Below, piece after piece: positions 1 to 11,892 of a stretch of 64,000 nucleotides of DNA (the first letter of the stretch is position 1; the number at the start of each line of letters is the position of its first letter). Location of the stretch: positions 34,364,150 to 34,428,149 of the forward strand of contig CM051514.1 in assembly GCA_028015205.1 (NCBI GenBank), given 5' to 3'. This DNA comes from Mytilisepta virgata. Taxonomy: Eukaryota; Mollusca; Bivalvia; Mytilida; Mytilidae. Below the pieces are notes generated by a model, which was not told where the DNA came from, searched no databases, and saw only the letters and a program-made list of their open reading frames with translations. The translations under genes and the position numbers were made by a program.

Positions 1-272
1 TGAAAGAAATATATTTTATAATCTTTATGATGATGAAAGCACATTTCAATATAAAATGGAAAAGCACTTAATGCAAAAAACATCATTCACCATCAGAAAC
101 ATGTTATTGTGGTTTGCCAGTACAGATGATTGACTCTTGTAAAATACTCATTTATTATGAATGAAATCTGGTTGAGAACTTACAAAAGAGTTTTCTTTGG
201 TTACATTAATTATCTCCTCTGTATTAGTTTTAAAGTTTTATTGTGTACACAAACACTCCCCCTGTTACTTAC

Positions 273-449
273 CTTTGGTGTTCCAGCCTTCCACTGCATC
301 AGAAAACTTTCCACTGTATCTGTCACAAGGTTTAGAGTTCATTAAATCTGTTAGTCCTAATTCATCAAACAATTTATTTGCTAGTGCACTAGAAAGGGTG
401 TTGCTTATTTCTTCTCCATGTTCTTTTACCCATTCCAAAAGTGAGACAT
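273..449 (-). CDS. Exon 38: X5 module (unsplit), last exon seen
   Basis: 177 bases, phase 1 in and 1 out: VSLLEWVKEHGEEI, then LFDELGLTDLMNSKPC and AVEGWNTK. Ends in GTAAGT, so the gene continues to the left of the window. Confidence 0.8.
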
Positions 450-862
450 CTAAATATAAATAACAAAACAATTAATAACATCTTATCCATAAGGACAATA
501 TATATGGAATCTTAAATTGCAAGCAGTTGATAATTGTATTACATTCAAGATAGTTAAGCCTTCAATTTCAAGCCTTGGTGGGAAATTTGAAGGTTCAACT
601 ATCAAGACTGTAAAAATATATTATAAGCTGCTTGCTTTTAAGATTCTGTTTCTCTTATTTTCTTTCAGAATCTTCTTACTAAATCTCAAGTCATTCAGTG
701 CAGTAATTGTAAATGTGTTAACATAAGACAGATTAAATATTGTCAAATATTTTTTCATTTTAACAATGTTAATCATTAACAATTGAATTAATTACACATT
801 GTGTACTTTTATGTATTTAGTGGTATACTGTCACACATAAATTCAAAACCAAGAATACTTAC
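450..862. other. Intron, nothing recognised
   Basis: AT-rich, no repeat or exon seen. Confidence 0.6.
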
Positions 863-1020
863 TCAGCAACTGGCCTGTCATCTCCATATCACACAGAGGC
901 TGTGGAATCAACTGCTGATCATATATTTTTAATGACGTTCCACAAGCTTTTTCTAGGCATATTTTAAATTCCATATCCACAATCAACTTTTTCTGCTTCT
1001 CTAATTTATCCATTTTGTAC
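863..1020 (-). CDS. Exon 37: Z5 three-Cys module
   Basis: 158 bases, phase 2 in and 1 out: [19 protein letters not shown], then [11 protein letters not shown] and [10 protein letters not shown]. Donor GTAAGT. Confidence 0.8.
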
Positions 1021-1236
1021 CTGATTATATGCAACAGTAGATATATATCAGCAAAAGAATATGTAATTGATATTATAACAATACAATAGGCTATGAAATG
1101 GCTAAAACTCTTGAGCCCAATATGGGAGTCTTGAGTGATTCCAGGGCTGATATGGAAAATGCAATGTCATAATCTTTATTTCAGTAACAAAACAGCAAGT
1201 AAAACAGCAAGTAAAACAGAAACTAAAAAAAAAAGT

Positions 1237-1770
1237 TGGCGACGGAACTGGTTTGATTTCTGGAAAAAATCACGGCCTTCCAGTATTTCTTGGGAAAAAT
1301 GAAATTTGAAATTTGGTACCGAAAATATTTCTCAAGCATCTGCAGACCCACACTTTTCAAGCGCAAGATTGACATTGATCAAGACAAAAGTAAATAAACA
1401 ACTGATGTATAATACTGGTGATGAGTTTGTTCTGAATATTCACCCCAAAAAAGTCATTGCATGGATGATACTGTCTGTTCAGTCTTCAATTTACTGTGAA
1501 CAGCTCTACAGAAGAGTGTTTTCAGGAGAAATTTAGGGAATTTGAGGCATTAAAAGCAGTTAATCCATAATATTGTACAAAGAAAAAGTCAAAGAAGTGG
1601 ATGCATTCAAACTAGATTTGAATATCACCAAAATAAACACCCAAACTGAAAATCCTTTTTCTCTTTTGACAGGTAGATAAACTGAAAGAATAAATTCCCT
1701 ACCTACCTTGCCATTTTTTCCAAATCAATTGTCTGAGAACTAGAGAATTTATTTTAGGTGGCTTAAAGTA
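1237..1770 (+). repeat. Dispersed repeat Q, copy 1
   Basis: Runs from GTTTGATTTCTGGAAAAAAT to GAATTTATTTTAGGTGGC. Matches the reverse complement of 21845-22330 in several blocks (GACATTGATCAAG, GCATGGATGATAC, TCTTTTGACAG, CAATTGTCTGAGAAC). No family recognised. Confidence 0.7.
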
Positions 1771-1882
1771 TTTTCACTTCCTGTTATCTCATTTTTTTTG
1801 TACCATTGTAATAATAAAATATTCTTCAATCTATACCTTTAAATTACTTTCAACAAAACATCATGATTTTTATTCAACCCAC

Positions 1883-1925
1883 CTTAATCTTATCACTTCT
1901 ACCAATTTTTCTTCCTGAATTTCAC
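1883..1925 (-). CDS. Exon 36: W5 link module
   Basis: 43 bases, phase 1 in and 2 out: EIQEEKLVEVIRL. Chosen because it has the right length and phases and joins Y5 to Z5 without a stop. Donor GTGGGT, acceptor TTAAAG. The least certain W exon. Confidence 0.55.
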
Positions 1926-2940
1926 CTTTAATAACAGAAAAACATAACAGTCAAAAAGTTATATTTAGATATTTCTTTCGTCATACAAAAACCTAATAAC
2001 TACAGAATTATGAACAGAATTCATCAACTAAACAATAAGAATAAAAAAATATACTCTATAATATTAATTCATATAAGTTTATTTATTTTTAATTAGTTGG
2101 TTTACGGATCCGCCGACCAGATTTTCGCGATTTGAAGAAAAAAAATAGAATTGAAAATTTTAGTTTTTTATTACCGCCGACCCTCTGAAATCAGCCATCC
2201 CAAAAATAAAAATAAATTAAAATCCCTTTTGCATCAAAATTTCATAAAAGATTATATTTCAATTTGTCTAAAAATATATTATCCATCAATAAAATACTTG
2301 TAAACATGATCCAAAAAAAAATCTATTTACTAGCCGTTAGTTGATGGCAATTTCCGGAAAAAAAATATGAAACGAATTTCCTAATAGAATCCATGCGGCT
2401 TTTAAGTTCGTTTGGTATGAATATCTTGATTCCGTAAGATATCGAATCGACGCATTTTATGTTGTCGTAGTTGGCAAGTCGGATCCCTTAAACTGTTAAA
2501 AAGGGAACGGTCTACTGAACAACACCTTTCAAGAAAGATATTCTGACATTTGGGTTTCAAAAGAGGGGATTAACTGATCATTTGCAACCTTTGTATACTT
2601 GGCAATATAACTGGCCAAGATCAAAATCAGTCTTCATTGTACATGATTTTCCCACTTTTTTTTTCTTTTTTTTCCTGACCGACCGACCCTATTTTTTAAA
2701 AAAAAAATCTGTAACCCAATTTATTAAAAATAAATGGCCTAAATATCAAATCAGAAATAGGCAGCCAGATTTTATTAATGAAGTATCTGGAGAAATAACT
2801 TATCTTTGACAGAAAAATAGAAATTAAAATTGGTATCAAATGCACACTTTCCCACTTCTTGACCATCAAGGAACCTTCAGCCATCAGGAATGACAAGATT
2901 ATTAAGTCAAAAAGAAATCAAATCACACATTCCTACTTAC
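1926..2940. other. Intron, nothing firm
   Basis: CCGCCGACC / CCGACCGACCC pieces at about 2110, 2175 and 2680 hint at an old element; no ends found. Confidence 0.4.
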
Positions 2941-3147
2941 CCCACTTGTAGTCAAAGAGAGGAATCTCAAATGTGAACTTCTCTATCCCACCTCTGATTA
3001 CATATTTACATGTGTCAATATACAGGTAAAAATTCAAGTTTATATCCAGGAAATCATACTCATAACAACAATCTATACCAGTACAGTAATCTGGTATATA
3101 ACATGAAGCAGGCACAGTGATGGTAGGTGGTGTTGCACTTGGGCACT
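2941..3147 (-). CDS. Exon 35: Y5 six-Cys module
   Basis: 207 bases, phase 1 in and 1 out: [40 protein letters not shown], ending FDYKWG. Six Cys. Donor GTAAGT. Confidence 0.82.
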
Positions 3148-3259
3148 CTACAATAAAATTTGAGAAAACTGTAAAAATAACATATCTTGTGAAAATGTTT
3201 GGTTTTTTTTCAAAACTTACTGATTAAAGTTGAATTGAGATTCAACCATGTTCACTTAC

Positions 3260-3340
3260 TTTGTATGAGACCTTTACTGCTATATAAGATATGAGGATAT
3301 AGTACTTGCACATCCAAAGACAAGTCATACAGACCACAAT
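3260..3340 (-). CDS. Exon 34: extra exon between X4 and Y5
   Basis: 81 bases, phase 1 in and 1 out: CGLYDLSLDVQVLYPHI then LYSSKGLIQ. It fits both neighbours in phase and has good splice sites (AACAG, GTAAGT) but has no counterpart in the other cassettes. It could be skipped without changing the frame, so it may be an alternative exon. Confidence 0.58.
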
Positions 3341-3481
3341 CTGTTAAATTTTGATGTATAAATAGAATAGAAACACATCACACTATTATTATATAATATA
3401 TGCATAAGACAGTTCTAAAAATATGTACTCTCTATTCATTCTAGGACAACAAAAATGATATTAAGTTCGAAAGAAACCAAC

Positions 3482-3655
3482 CATTTTTCCATCCATTAAC
3501 AGCAGGTAAGTATATTGCACTGTTTCTACTACAACTGGGTGTCTTTAGTAGTTTATCCAATCCTAGCTGTTCTATCAATAACTGTTTAAACTGTGAATCA
3601 AGTTGTTGTCCAATGTTAGCTCCAACTTTATCAGCCCAGTCAGTCAATGAGAAAT
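3482..3655 (-). CDS. Exon 33: X4 module (unsplit)
   Basis: 174 bases, phase 1 in and 1 out: FSLTDWADKVGANIG, then LLIEQLGLDKLLKTPSCSRN and AVNGWKN. Donor GTTGGT is weak, as at exon 7. Confidence 0.78.
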
Positions 3656-3974
3656 CTTAAAACAGTAACACAGATAAAATGAGTTTACTAACCCACTAAA
3701 CTTTATTAAAAGATATCAAACTGCAAGGAAATATATATTTAAAAATTACACCTTTTCTAAAAACTTGATATACTCAGTATTTCCAATCAAATAAGCAAGA
3801 CTAACCAATATCTACGAAGAGATAGAGATAGTAATTTAGTTCATAACAAATCATGAGAAACCCATCTAACAACATTTAAAAAAAAAAATATTATAATTAT
3901 TTTAATTTTTACTTTACTTTAAGGTAATGACAATCAGATACATTTGTTCATGATTTACAATTAAAATATCTTAC

Positions 3975-4132
3975 TTTTCAAGTTAAAGTTTGCATTCATG
4001 TCACAGATTGGCTGAGGAATTTCTGTTCCATCAAATACTTTTACATTTGGAAAACAAATTGGTTGGAAACAAGCTTTCACTGATAAATCAACAATAAATT
4101 TCTTCAGTCCTTTAGGTTTCTTAATTGACAGT
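3975..4132 (-). CDS. Exon 32: Z4 three-Cys module
   Basis: 158 bases, phase 2 in and 1 out: [19 protein letters not shown], then [11 protein letters not shown] and IPQPICDMN. Same length as Z5. Donor GTAAGA, acceptor TTTTTCAG. Confidence 0.8.
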
Positions 4133-4612
4133 CTGAAAAAACCAAAATAAAAAAAATGCCAACTTCTACCTATTTTTTATTAAGTCATATCTTTTCCAAC
4201 TTACACCTTTTACTTATATACAATTGCATTACTTGTTAGTTTCATTGGAAACCATATTTTTCATTGAAGGATATCAATCACTTGGTTTCTGACAAGTGAT
4301 GTTTCATAATCCAATAAAAATCAAAATCTTGCTTCATGCATGCTCCATAAAACCTGTTTAACCCAACCACTGTTCAGTGTCTGTACCAAGTCAGAATTAT
4401 CCTGACTCTCTGTTGAGTTCATGTTTGTGTTTTTATACTATTATATGTTATTTTGTCTGGAGTTCTCAGTTGGGTTGCTTTAATTGATTGGTAAGTCATT
4501 GTTCACCTTTCCTGTTATCCATTTTGTTGTTTATCCAATGCAGTGCAGTAATATTTCAAGACAATACCAAGATAATTTAAAAATTGCAGTTATATTTTAT
4601 TCTGGTTAAATG

Positions 4613-5545
4613 CATACATGTGATGGACTGTAAAATTCAGATCAGGAGATTTGGAAATTTTGGTCAGGAGTTTGGACTTCAGATCAGGAGGTTTTTTATC
4701 GACATATTTTTCATCGTAAAACTAAGATATAAGAGAGAAATATGCTATACATTTATTACATAAGAAATAAATTAACAAAGAATAACAATGGGTATGCATG
4801 GTCAACTTTGCAAGAGGTGCAGTATGCCTGGTCTTGGCCCTTGGAACTGGGTTGGCACCATTTGAAGTCAGCTTTCCAAGCATTGTTGAACTTTGTCAAA
4901 TATTTCTGTTGTTTTGCTGGTGTCTTTGAAGACGGAGATAACTGTCGTTTTGGCATTTTGAACACATAATGGTGTGCATAACAAACATTTTGCTTATATG
5001 ATTTTTCTGTTAGCTTGTGTAGCAAACAGCTCTCATTGAGCTGAAACCATTCCTTTTCCCAGTATTTTCATATACAATAAATGTTTCCCTCGGCATCAAA
5101 AACTTCCGATAAATGTTTAGACAACAACATTCCATTTTTCTATCAATGCCGGTATTTATCTTTAATCATCCTTGGCGTGTGCCATAAACAAAAGTAATTA
5201 ATATACCAACACCTTTTGATTGTTCAATCAAACTATTATCACTTGTTAATTAGCCTTAAGCAAGGATTAAAATCTCCATCCATGTTGCGTCAGTTACACC
5301 GGATACGTTCGATAAACTCGTGTTTTTACGACTTCAAAAAAAACTCTTGTTTTTACGACTTCAAAAAACTCCGGTTTTTACGATCTCAATGATAAATTTT
5401 GTAAACAAAATAGTAAAAATAGCGACTGAAAAATTTCATTCATGAATTTTTTTCTGCACGGGATTTTTTTCTCTTCAACGGGAGGACGGGAGGGGACCCC
5501 TGAAAACGGGATTATTGTACTCCCGTCGGGAGGTTCACATGTATG
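4613..5545 (-). mobile_element. hAT-like transposon remnant
   Basis: Ends are inverted copies CATACATGTGA and TCACATGTATG, with TAAATG directly outside both ends as a candidate target duplication. Inside, on the minus strand from 4956, MPKRQLSPSSKTPAKQQ is followed by NAWKADFKWCQPSS and AYCTSCKVDHAYP, like the N-terminal zinc-finger region of hAT/ZBED-type transposases (W, then CxxC). The rest of the transposase is missing. About 930 bases in all. Confidence 0.5.
4756..4956 (-). pseudogene. Truncated hAT-like zinc-finger ORF
   Basis: 66 codons with a basic N-terminus and a half zinc finger (CTSCKVDH); ends at a stop before any DDE catalytic part. Presumably dead. Confidence 0.4.
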
Positions 5546-5851
5546 TAAATGTAAAATGCAATTATAGGAATTGATTGCATCATTTTAGTTAAAACTAGAT
5601 AAACTGATTTTATTCATCATTTCCCTAATAAATACCTTTATTATGTTTTCAATTAATATTGGAAAATTCTTATAGACATAAACTACAACAAAATTCAAAT
5701 TCCAGCATATTATTTTTTAACCTTTTTCTCTCTTATTTTTCCATGTGTATTGTTGCATTTTCTTTATTTTTAACTGAATAAAACCTAAGTTTTTATGTAC
5801 ATTTTTTACAGTGGAAAACCATATTATATTCAGTATTTTGGATCAAAAACA

Positions 5852-6397
5852 AGAGGCTCAAGAGAATTGAGCCTGTATCGCTCACCTGACAGTCCCACAA
5901 TCAATCCATTTTATTTCAAGTGAAAATTGTAATGGACCTTCCATCGATGTTTCATACCAAGTATTAGTTAATTTGGCTATATGGTTTCAGAGGAGTAGAT
6001 TTTTGAAATTTTGACCAATCAAAAATAAGAATTCATCATAGTGCCATATTAGCTGTCCGACCGGGACGAAATATGCAAACTTTATAAAGGTCTTTCCACA
6101 GATGCTTCATACCAAGTTACAGCTCATTTGGCTTTGCAGTTTCAGAAAATTTTATTTTTGAAATTTTGACCAATCAGAAATAAGAATTCATCATGGTGGC
6201 CAAATTAAATGTCCGACCGGAACAAAATATGCAAACTTTCTAAAGTTTCTTCCATAGATGCTTCACACCAAGTTTCAGTTCATTTGGCCTAGGGGTTTCA
6301 GAGGAGAAGATCAAAATGTAAAATTTTACAGATGGATGGACGACGGACGCCATGTGATGACATAAGTTCACAAGGCCCTTTGGGCGAGGTGAGCTAT
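5852..6397. mobile_element. Family A repeat (GCTCACCTG...AGGTGAGCT)
   Basis: Starts GAGGCTCAAGAGAATTGAGCC then GCTCACCTG; ends CGAGGTGAGCTATAAA. Body repeats a phrase ending TTTGG...TTTCAGAGGAGAAGAT; GGACGACGGACGCC stands near the end. Abuts the W4 donor. Confidence 0.75.
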
Positions 6398-6406
6398 AAA
6401 ACTTAC

Positions 6407-6452
6407 TCCATTTGAATTATTCCACCAACAAGGGATATTTTTTCAGTTTTTC
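6407..6452 (-). CDS. Exon 31: W4 link module
   Basis: 46 bases, phase 1 in and 2 out: KTEKISLVGGIIQM. Donor GTAAGT lies only about 8 bases from the end of a repeat element at 5852-6397. Confidence 0.68.
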
Positions 6453-7070
6453 CTGAAAACAAAAAACAAACAAAAATATGACAAAATTCAACAGCAGTCT
6501 ATATTTTATCTATGATGATTATATTCCTCTTAAAATAAAACAGTGTTGTTAACATTTAACTACAGTTAAAGATGACCAAAAAAGCAACTTATTATGAAAC
6601 TTTATATAAAAATATCTTCTTCAGGAAAACAATTATAGCGAGTGCTATAGGAGCATATTGGTCATTTAGAAAGTCTTTGCTTAATGGGGGCAGCCATTAT
6701 ACAATCCAAAGTGAATTTATTTGTTAAAGCGAATATGGCCATATTGTGCTACATACTATGGCTAGAAAAATTTTCATTTTCCGGAAACCAAAGTAAGTAA
6801 TGTAAGCGAAATAACTTGCTTCAAATTATAATTTTAGAGTCAGAATCATGTTACCAGAAATGAGTTTCTGGAAAGAGCTATTGCTGCGCTCACAACGTTA
6901 GCCACGCCAATAGCATATTATATTTTACTGTCAAAGTTTCAGGCATCATAATTTACTTATGTTTTGAATTTAATCTAAAAATTCTGCTCTTTTATCTGTC
7001 CAAAAAAGAATAAATACACCATGTGATTAAAACAAAACAAAAGTATACACAGAGGACTACTGATACCTAC

Positions 7071-7283
7071 CCCATTCATAGTTAATCAGTCTGAGAGTTT
7101 TGTTGATTGTATTAATGCCATAGTTAACAACATATTCACAAGGATCAATGAACAGGAATGGGTGTAATGTAAGACCCATATCAGGAATATCTATACAGCA
7201 TTCTATACCAGTACAACTCTCTGTATAATGACAGGACATAATATCTGGTAACTCTGGTAAACCAAATGTTCCCATTGGACATT
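7071..7283 (-). CDS. Exon 30: Y4 six-Cys module
   Basis: 213 bases, phase 1 in and 1 out: CPMGTFGLPEL, MSCHYTESCTGIECC, IDPCEYVVNYGI, ending INYEWG. The clearest Y module. Donor GTAGGT, acceptor ATTTCAG. Confidence 0.83.
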
Positions 7284-7317
7284 CTGAAATATACAGTAAC
7301 TATACTAGTACAATTCT

Positions 7318-7484
7318 GACATTTCATCCAACCGGAACCAAATGTTGTAGAGTTTCTTCCATACATCATTCCTACCAAATTTGCTTACAATCTGCAAAGT
7401 ATTTTCAGAGAAGAAGATCAAAATGTGAAAAGTTTACAGACGATGGACACAGTGATGACAAGCTCAGCCAAGTGAGCTAAAAAA
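7318..7484. mobile_element. Family A repeat, 3' fragment
   Basis: TCATCCAACCGGAACCAAA through GATGACAAGCTC to AGTGAGCTAAAAA matches the end of family A copies (compare 35217-35380). Confidence 0.6.
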
Positions 7485-7703
7485 GAGGATTAACTGATCT
7501 TAACATCCATTGCTCATCTAAAACTTCTCTGTGTATTTGGTATGCCAGGTTATAAAATTAAATTTAGTTTGAAGTGAATTCTTGTCACTTATCTAAAACA
7601 TTATATGGTTTAACAATTTTGTAACGGGCTTCCCTTGATTAATATAGAAGTTATAGAACCGTAACAGGTTTATAACCCCCTCCATTAGCTGCGCTAGTGG
7701 AGT

Positions 7704-7776
7704 ACTCCTTTAGCTCAGTTGGTAGAGCCGTGAACTACAGAACCAAAGGTTCCCGGTTTGATCCCCGGTTGGTGCG
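7704..7776 (+). pseudogene. Degenerate tRNA-like sequence (tRNA pseudogene or SINE head)
   Basis: Contains an A box (TAGCTCAGTTGGTAGAGC) and a B-box-like GGTTTGATCC at normal spacing. The acceptor arms (ACTCCTT and TTGGTGC) do not pair and the anticodon stem is poor, so a working tRNA is unlikely. Confidence 0.55.
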
Positions 7777-7848
7777 GTAGGTAATTTTGGGAGACAAATA
7801 ATGCTCTACTGTTACAATTTAATGTAGTTTATAAACATATAAAAGTAC

Positions 7849-8025
7849 CATTATTCCACTGCTGTACACCAGGAGTATATGGATGACGTAGTCGGTTACA
7901 TGGAATGCTGAAAAATTCTTCTAAACCAAGCCTTTTTAAAATCAGAAGTTTTCCTCCTTGTTTGATTTCTTTGACCAAATTCAATCCAGCTTCAGTCAAC
8001 CAATCAGAAATAAATGATGACATAT
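7849..8025 (-). CDS. Exon 29: X3 module (unsplit)
   Basis: 177 bases, phase 1 in and 1 out: MSSFISDWLTEAGL, then LKRLGLEEFFSIPCNRL and GVQQWNN. The phase-0 intron that splits X0-X2 after LGL is absent. Donor GTACTT, acceptor TTACCAG. Confidence 0.8.
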
Positions 8026-8200
8026 CTGGTAAAAATACAATATGTATAGTTTAAACATATTTTATTGCATTAAACAATTGGATTAGACACAAGTTTTTCA
8101 ACTTAGAGCTGTCTTCTCTGTGATGTATGTCAAAGATATGTAAATGCTCTTGAAGTTCAAATACAAAACACTAGGCTGTAATGTTCAAATTCATTATAAA

Positions 8201-8642
8201 ACTAGAAATACTGTGAGCAAAGCTCACTACTTGATACCCCCACCTTACATAAGATACATGAAAGGAAATATCAATATTTTGGATAGAAAAAAAACTCCAA
8301 CAGGAGTGAGATGAATTTTTTAAAAAGCTGTGAGTAATGCTCACTTAATGATACCCCTACATACATTGGTTTAGGAGTTGTGGATGGCATCATGGTACCC
8401 CCATCACATTGAAAGTTAAAGTCCATGTTTTTCTATGGGAAACCCCAAAAATTGGTCCGATCAAATTCTAAAATGGGATGTGCACAATGCCATCATGGGA
8501 TGAAGATTCTCTGAAAGTTTCATCAAATTCCATTCAGTAGTTTACAAATGTCAGACGAACGGTACAACGGACGAATGGATAGATGGACGGACGGACACAA
8601 CGAATACTATATACTCTGCTTTTTTCAAAAGCGGGGGTATAA
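8201..8642. mobile_element. Family B repeat (GATACCCCC...GGGGGTAT)
   Basis: Starts ACTAGAAATACTGTGAGCAAAGCTCACT then GATACCCCC; ends AAAAGCGGGGGTATAAT after a GGACGGACGG tract. Ends are inverted copies (ATACCCCCGC / GCGGGGGTAT). Confidence 0.8.
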
Positions 8643-9196
8643 TGAAATAATAAGAAAATATTAAATAAGCAAATGCAAAGGTAAATATCAAACTTATAAA
8701 GAAATCAATAACAAGGACTGAGAATCTGACCACTGTTAGTTTCCCTTATTGCACAATTTTGAAGTGATCGACTTTTCCAACTAGCACCATCTTATTGTAT
8801 AAGTCTGTTTTACAAATAGTACAAATAAGAGCTCTTTTGTGCACATCTCCATGTCTACAATAAAATTATTTGGAATAAAACTCATGTGAATTAAAATCAA
8901 GATGTGTGCAAATGTTGTATAAAAATGCTGGTAAAATGTGTGCAAAAGTGTGATCGTTAAGAGATTGTGCACAAGTGTAATGCACTCAAAATAGACATTT
9001 TGGCATGATATCTTAAAATAAATTTCATGTGATTTATTGCTGTAATATAGGTTTATTCAGCAAACTCGCTGTAAATTCATGTTACCCATCCTATTATTCT
9101 ACTATTGCTGTCATAAATTATTTAAATAGAAAAAAAAATTATGACTTATTTTTTTTTGGTTAATTAACTTTATAAAATCATTCTTCGATTAATTAC
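8643..9196. other. Intron, nothing recognised
   Basis: AT-rich sequence between the family B copy and vWA2; no exon fits the phase. Confidence 0.6.
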
Positions 9197-9772
9197 CTGC
9201 ACTGCAATTTACTGATGTGGTTACTAATTGAGGAAGTGCTTCATGTAATTCTGTGAACGTTGTATTAAAATAATATTCAGGTCTGGAGGCGATCTCCATC
9301 AGTTCTTTTTCACTGATACCATCTCCTATACCTACAGTAATTATTGTTATATTTCTACTAGAGCATTCTAAAATCCCATCTGCCACATTTCCTTGGTTTG
9401 ATTTTCCATCAGTCAGCAATACCAGATAATTTGGAGCTTCTGGTCTGTCACCGCTACCAACAACAAACATGTCTTCACAGGCATACCGCAGAGCATCATC
9501 TATATTTGTGTATCCTCTTTTAATGTAGGAAGTTCCATTTATGATGAATTTTAATTCAGTCTTGTTGTAACTTAAATTTAGATCAAATCTTGTTCTTGAT
9601 GTGCTAGTGTCACCAAACAATGACATACCAATCCTAATTAAATCTTCACCTATTGCTAATTTTTCAACAGTCTTTGACAATGAATCCATTGTTTTCTCAA
9701 AATTTTCCTGACCAACACTGCCAGACTCATCTACTACAAAAATAATATCTGCTGGTAATACAGATTTACAAC
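9197..9772 (-). CDS. Exon 28: vWA2 domain
   Basis: 576 bases, phase 1 in and 1 out, complete vWA domain. MIDAS complete: VVDESGS, the Thr in RGYTNIDDAL, and LLTDGKS. Flanking Cys at CKSVLP and NCSAG, internal Cys at YACED and ECSS, the same four positions as vWA1. Potential N-glycosylation sites (NLSY, NGTS, NTTF). Confidence 0.93.
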
Positions 9773-10137
9773 CTGAAATTTGACAAATGATACAATTACT
9801 ATTAACAAAAACAAAAAGAAAGAGGCTGTTGTTAAGAGACTTTCTTGTTAATCAGATGATCTTTATTCAAAATTCAAAGAGGGTCAGAAAATGAAAAATT
9901 TCCTGAGAAAGTTCAACAAGTTTTAATAAAATGTGAAATATTCCTATGAAATTTGAAAGTTTCAATTTGAGTTTACAGGATTTTTTCACTGTAGATTTAC
10001 AATTCTGATTATAATTTATGGTGATAATCTATAACGGTCTGGATACATTAAACCTTAACTTTGATTAAGCTTCATGACATTAATTTTTAAACTTTTCCTT
10101 TATGTAGTTCAATTAGTCAGAAAATGAAGAAATATAC

Positions 10138-10307
10138 CTTTTATCCAGTTTAAGAAGTCTTTAGAACAGACTGGTAATTCCTGGTGTTGCAGAAGATGAA
10201 TCCCACTATCTGGTATGCAGTGGGTATCACCATCAATAGGCAGACAAATCTTTATCATTAAATCCACTATGAATCCCTTTCCATCACCCATTTTGTCAAT
10301 ATAGTAC
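10138..10307 (-). CDS. Exon 27: Z3 three-Cys module
   Basis: 170 bases, phase 2 in and 1 out: YYIDKMGDGKGFIVDLMIK, then KICLPIDGDTHC and ELPVCSKDF. Slightly longer C-terminal end (LNWIK) leading into vWA2. Confidence 0.78.
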
Positions 10308-10638
10308 CTAAAATAGTCAACAACATGAGCTCCATTTTATAACAAAAGTCATTGACAAAAAGATCCAAAACCAGGATTATAAGAGAACGGTGGAAAGACC
10401 TTTATGTCTTTCCAATATTAAGACCAAGGTGGCTGAGACTAACACAATAAATAATAATATACAAATATTGCTCCTCAGTAGGTAAACATTTATGAAATTC
10501 ATGAGATGTTGAGGTGTTGAGGTGTCCAGGGAGCCAGAGGTCAAGTGAATTTAATTGTGATCTACATGTATAAAAGAAATAAAATAAACATTACAAACTT
10601 CCATCTTCTTTCAAGGGGCTTATGATTAAATATCTTAC

Positions 10639-10693
10639 TCTATTGTAACTGGAGATGTAGCTCCTCTCCCTATCGATATGACGTTCTTTTCAC
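10639..10693 (-). CDS. Exon 26: W3 link module
   Basis: 55 bases, phase 1 in and 2 out: EKNVISIGRGATSPVTI. Donor GTAAGA, acceptor ATTACAG. Confidence 0.7.
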
Positions 10694-11300
10694 CTGTAAT
10701 GATAATAATATAAGTTTAAAGAAAAATAACACTCAAGAACAATATTCATCTTAATTCGACAATTACTCCCAACACTTGTATATGCAGATTGTACTTATGG
10801 TAAAAAAGATGGTTAGATTTATAGGTGCTTGTGGGTCTAAGATAACGATGGTTTCTTTCAGATTTATGAAATTCCAGCTAATATAGAAATGGTTTTCAGA
10901 ATAGTTATGTTTCAGTTCATACATAGTTTTACCATTAATTTCAGGGAGATTATAGGATCCAAAATAAATAATATTTTCCGCGATACAGATCCTTGAATTC
11001 ATCTCAATAGTTGTAAATAATTGAAAAATAGTATACTGATTATTAAATCTCATTTAATGATTGTTTCTTTAAATAAAATATAACATCTGAAAAATGCTTA
11101 GAAATTGTTTTAAGCATACAAATAAATTAAATATTTTACCACTCTCAATTTTTTAGTGCAACGAACAGATTTTTAAATCAATAATTACAATCATGGTTTG
11201 CATGTTTTTATACAATAGAAATAAGGTTCTCAACATTTAATACATAAATCTTTTCATTGGCTTACTTTCTTTATTTGAAGTTTTTTTTATTGCAACCTAC
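10694..11300. other. Intron with a 96-codon open frame, probably not coding
   Basis: A minus-strand open frame at 10763-11053 (includes NLPEINGKTMYELKH) has no splice fit with exons 25 and 26. Confidence 0.5.
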
Positions 11301-11549
11301 CCCAGTCATAGTTTAAGATATATCGATGGTATCTAAATCCACCAAATGCAATGTCTATTTCAAACTGGCAAGGGTCAAATTTGACCCAGAATGGTATATG
11401 GAAAGTTACTCTTTTATCTCCCAATGGAAGTTTGAAGGATAGATCGATACAGCACTGTAAACCTGAGCAGCTGTCCGTCATTCCACACCTTAGCATGGTT
11501 CTAATACTAGCTGGTAGATACTTCTGTGGGTTGATCATAACAGGGCAGT
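11301..11549 (-). CDS. Exon 25: Y3 six-Cys module
   Basis: 249 bases, phase 1 in and 1 out. CPVMINPQKY..., LRCGMTDSCSGLQCC, FDPCQFEID, and the final LNYDWG. All six cysteines present. Donor GTAGGT. Confidence 0.82.
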
Positions 11550-11892
11550 CTACAAATTGAGATGTTTTGGTCTGAATCAATCTCCATAAACATAACCACA
11601 TTAAATCAAAATTCCATGTTTTCTTGGTTCTTTAAAAACCATTTTAAATTCTGATCTTCAATTTCTCTCAAATGACTGGTTATTAAATTTTCATTAATAG
11701 AACAATATTTTGTTGCAAATGAATTTCAGATGTAAAATCAAGTTTTATTATCAAAATTACATGCAAATACTAGCTTAGCTTACTGCAAAATACTGTAATA
11801 TACTTTCTCTAATTTTCAGCCAATTTCAGTGTCTCTTGACTATTGAGTTTTTGGTTCTCGGAATATGATTGGTCTTCAAAACATTTCCTAAA

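Noticed and set aside
2582..2896. Overlapping open frames on both strands
   Set aside because: AT-rich and low-complexity, no phase fit to exons 35 or 36.
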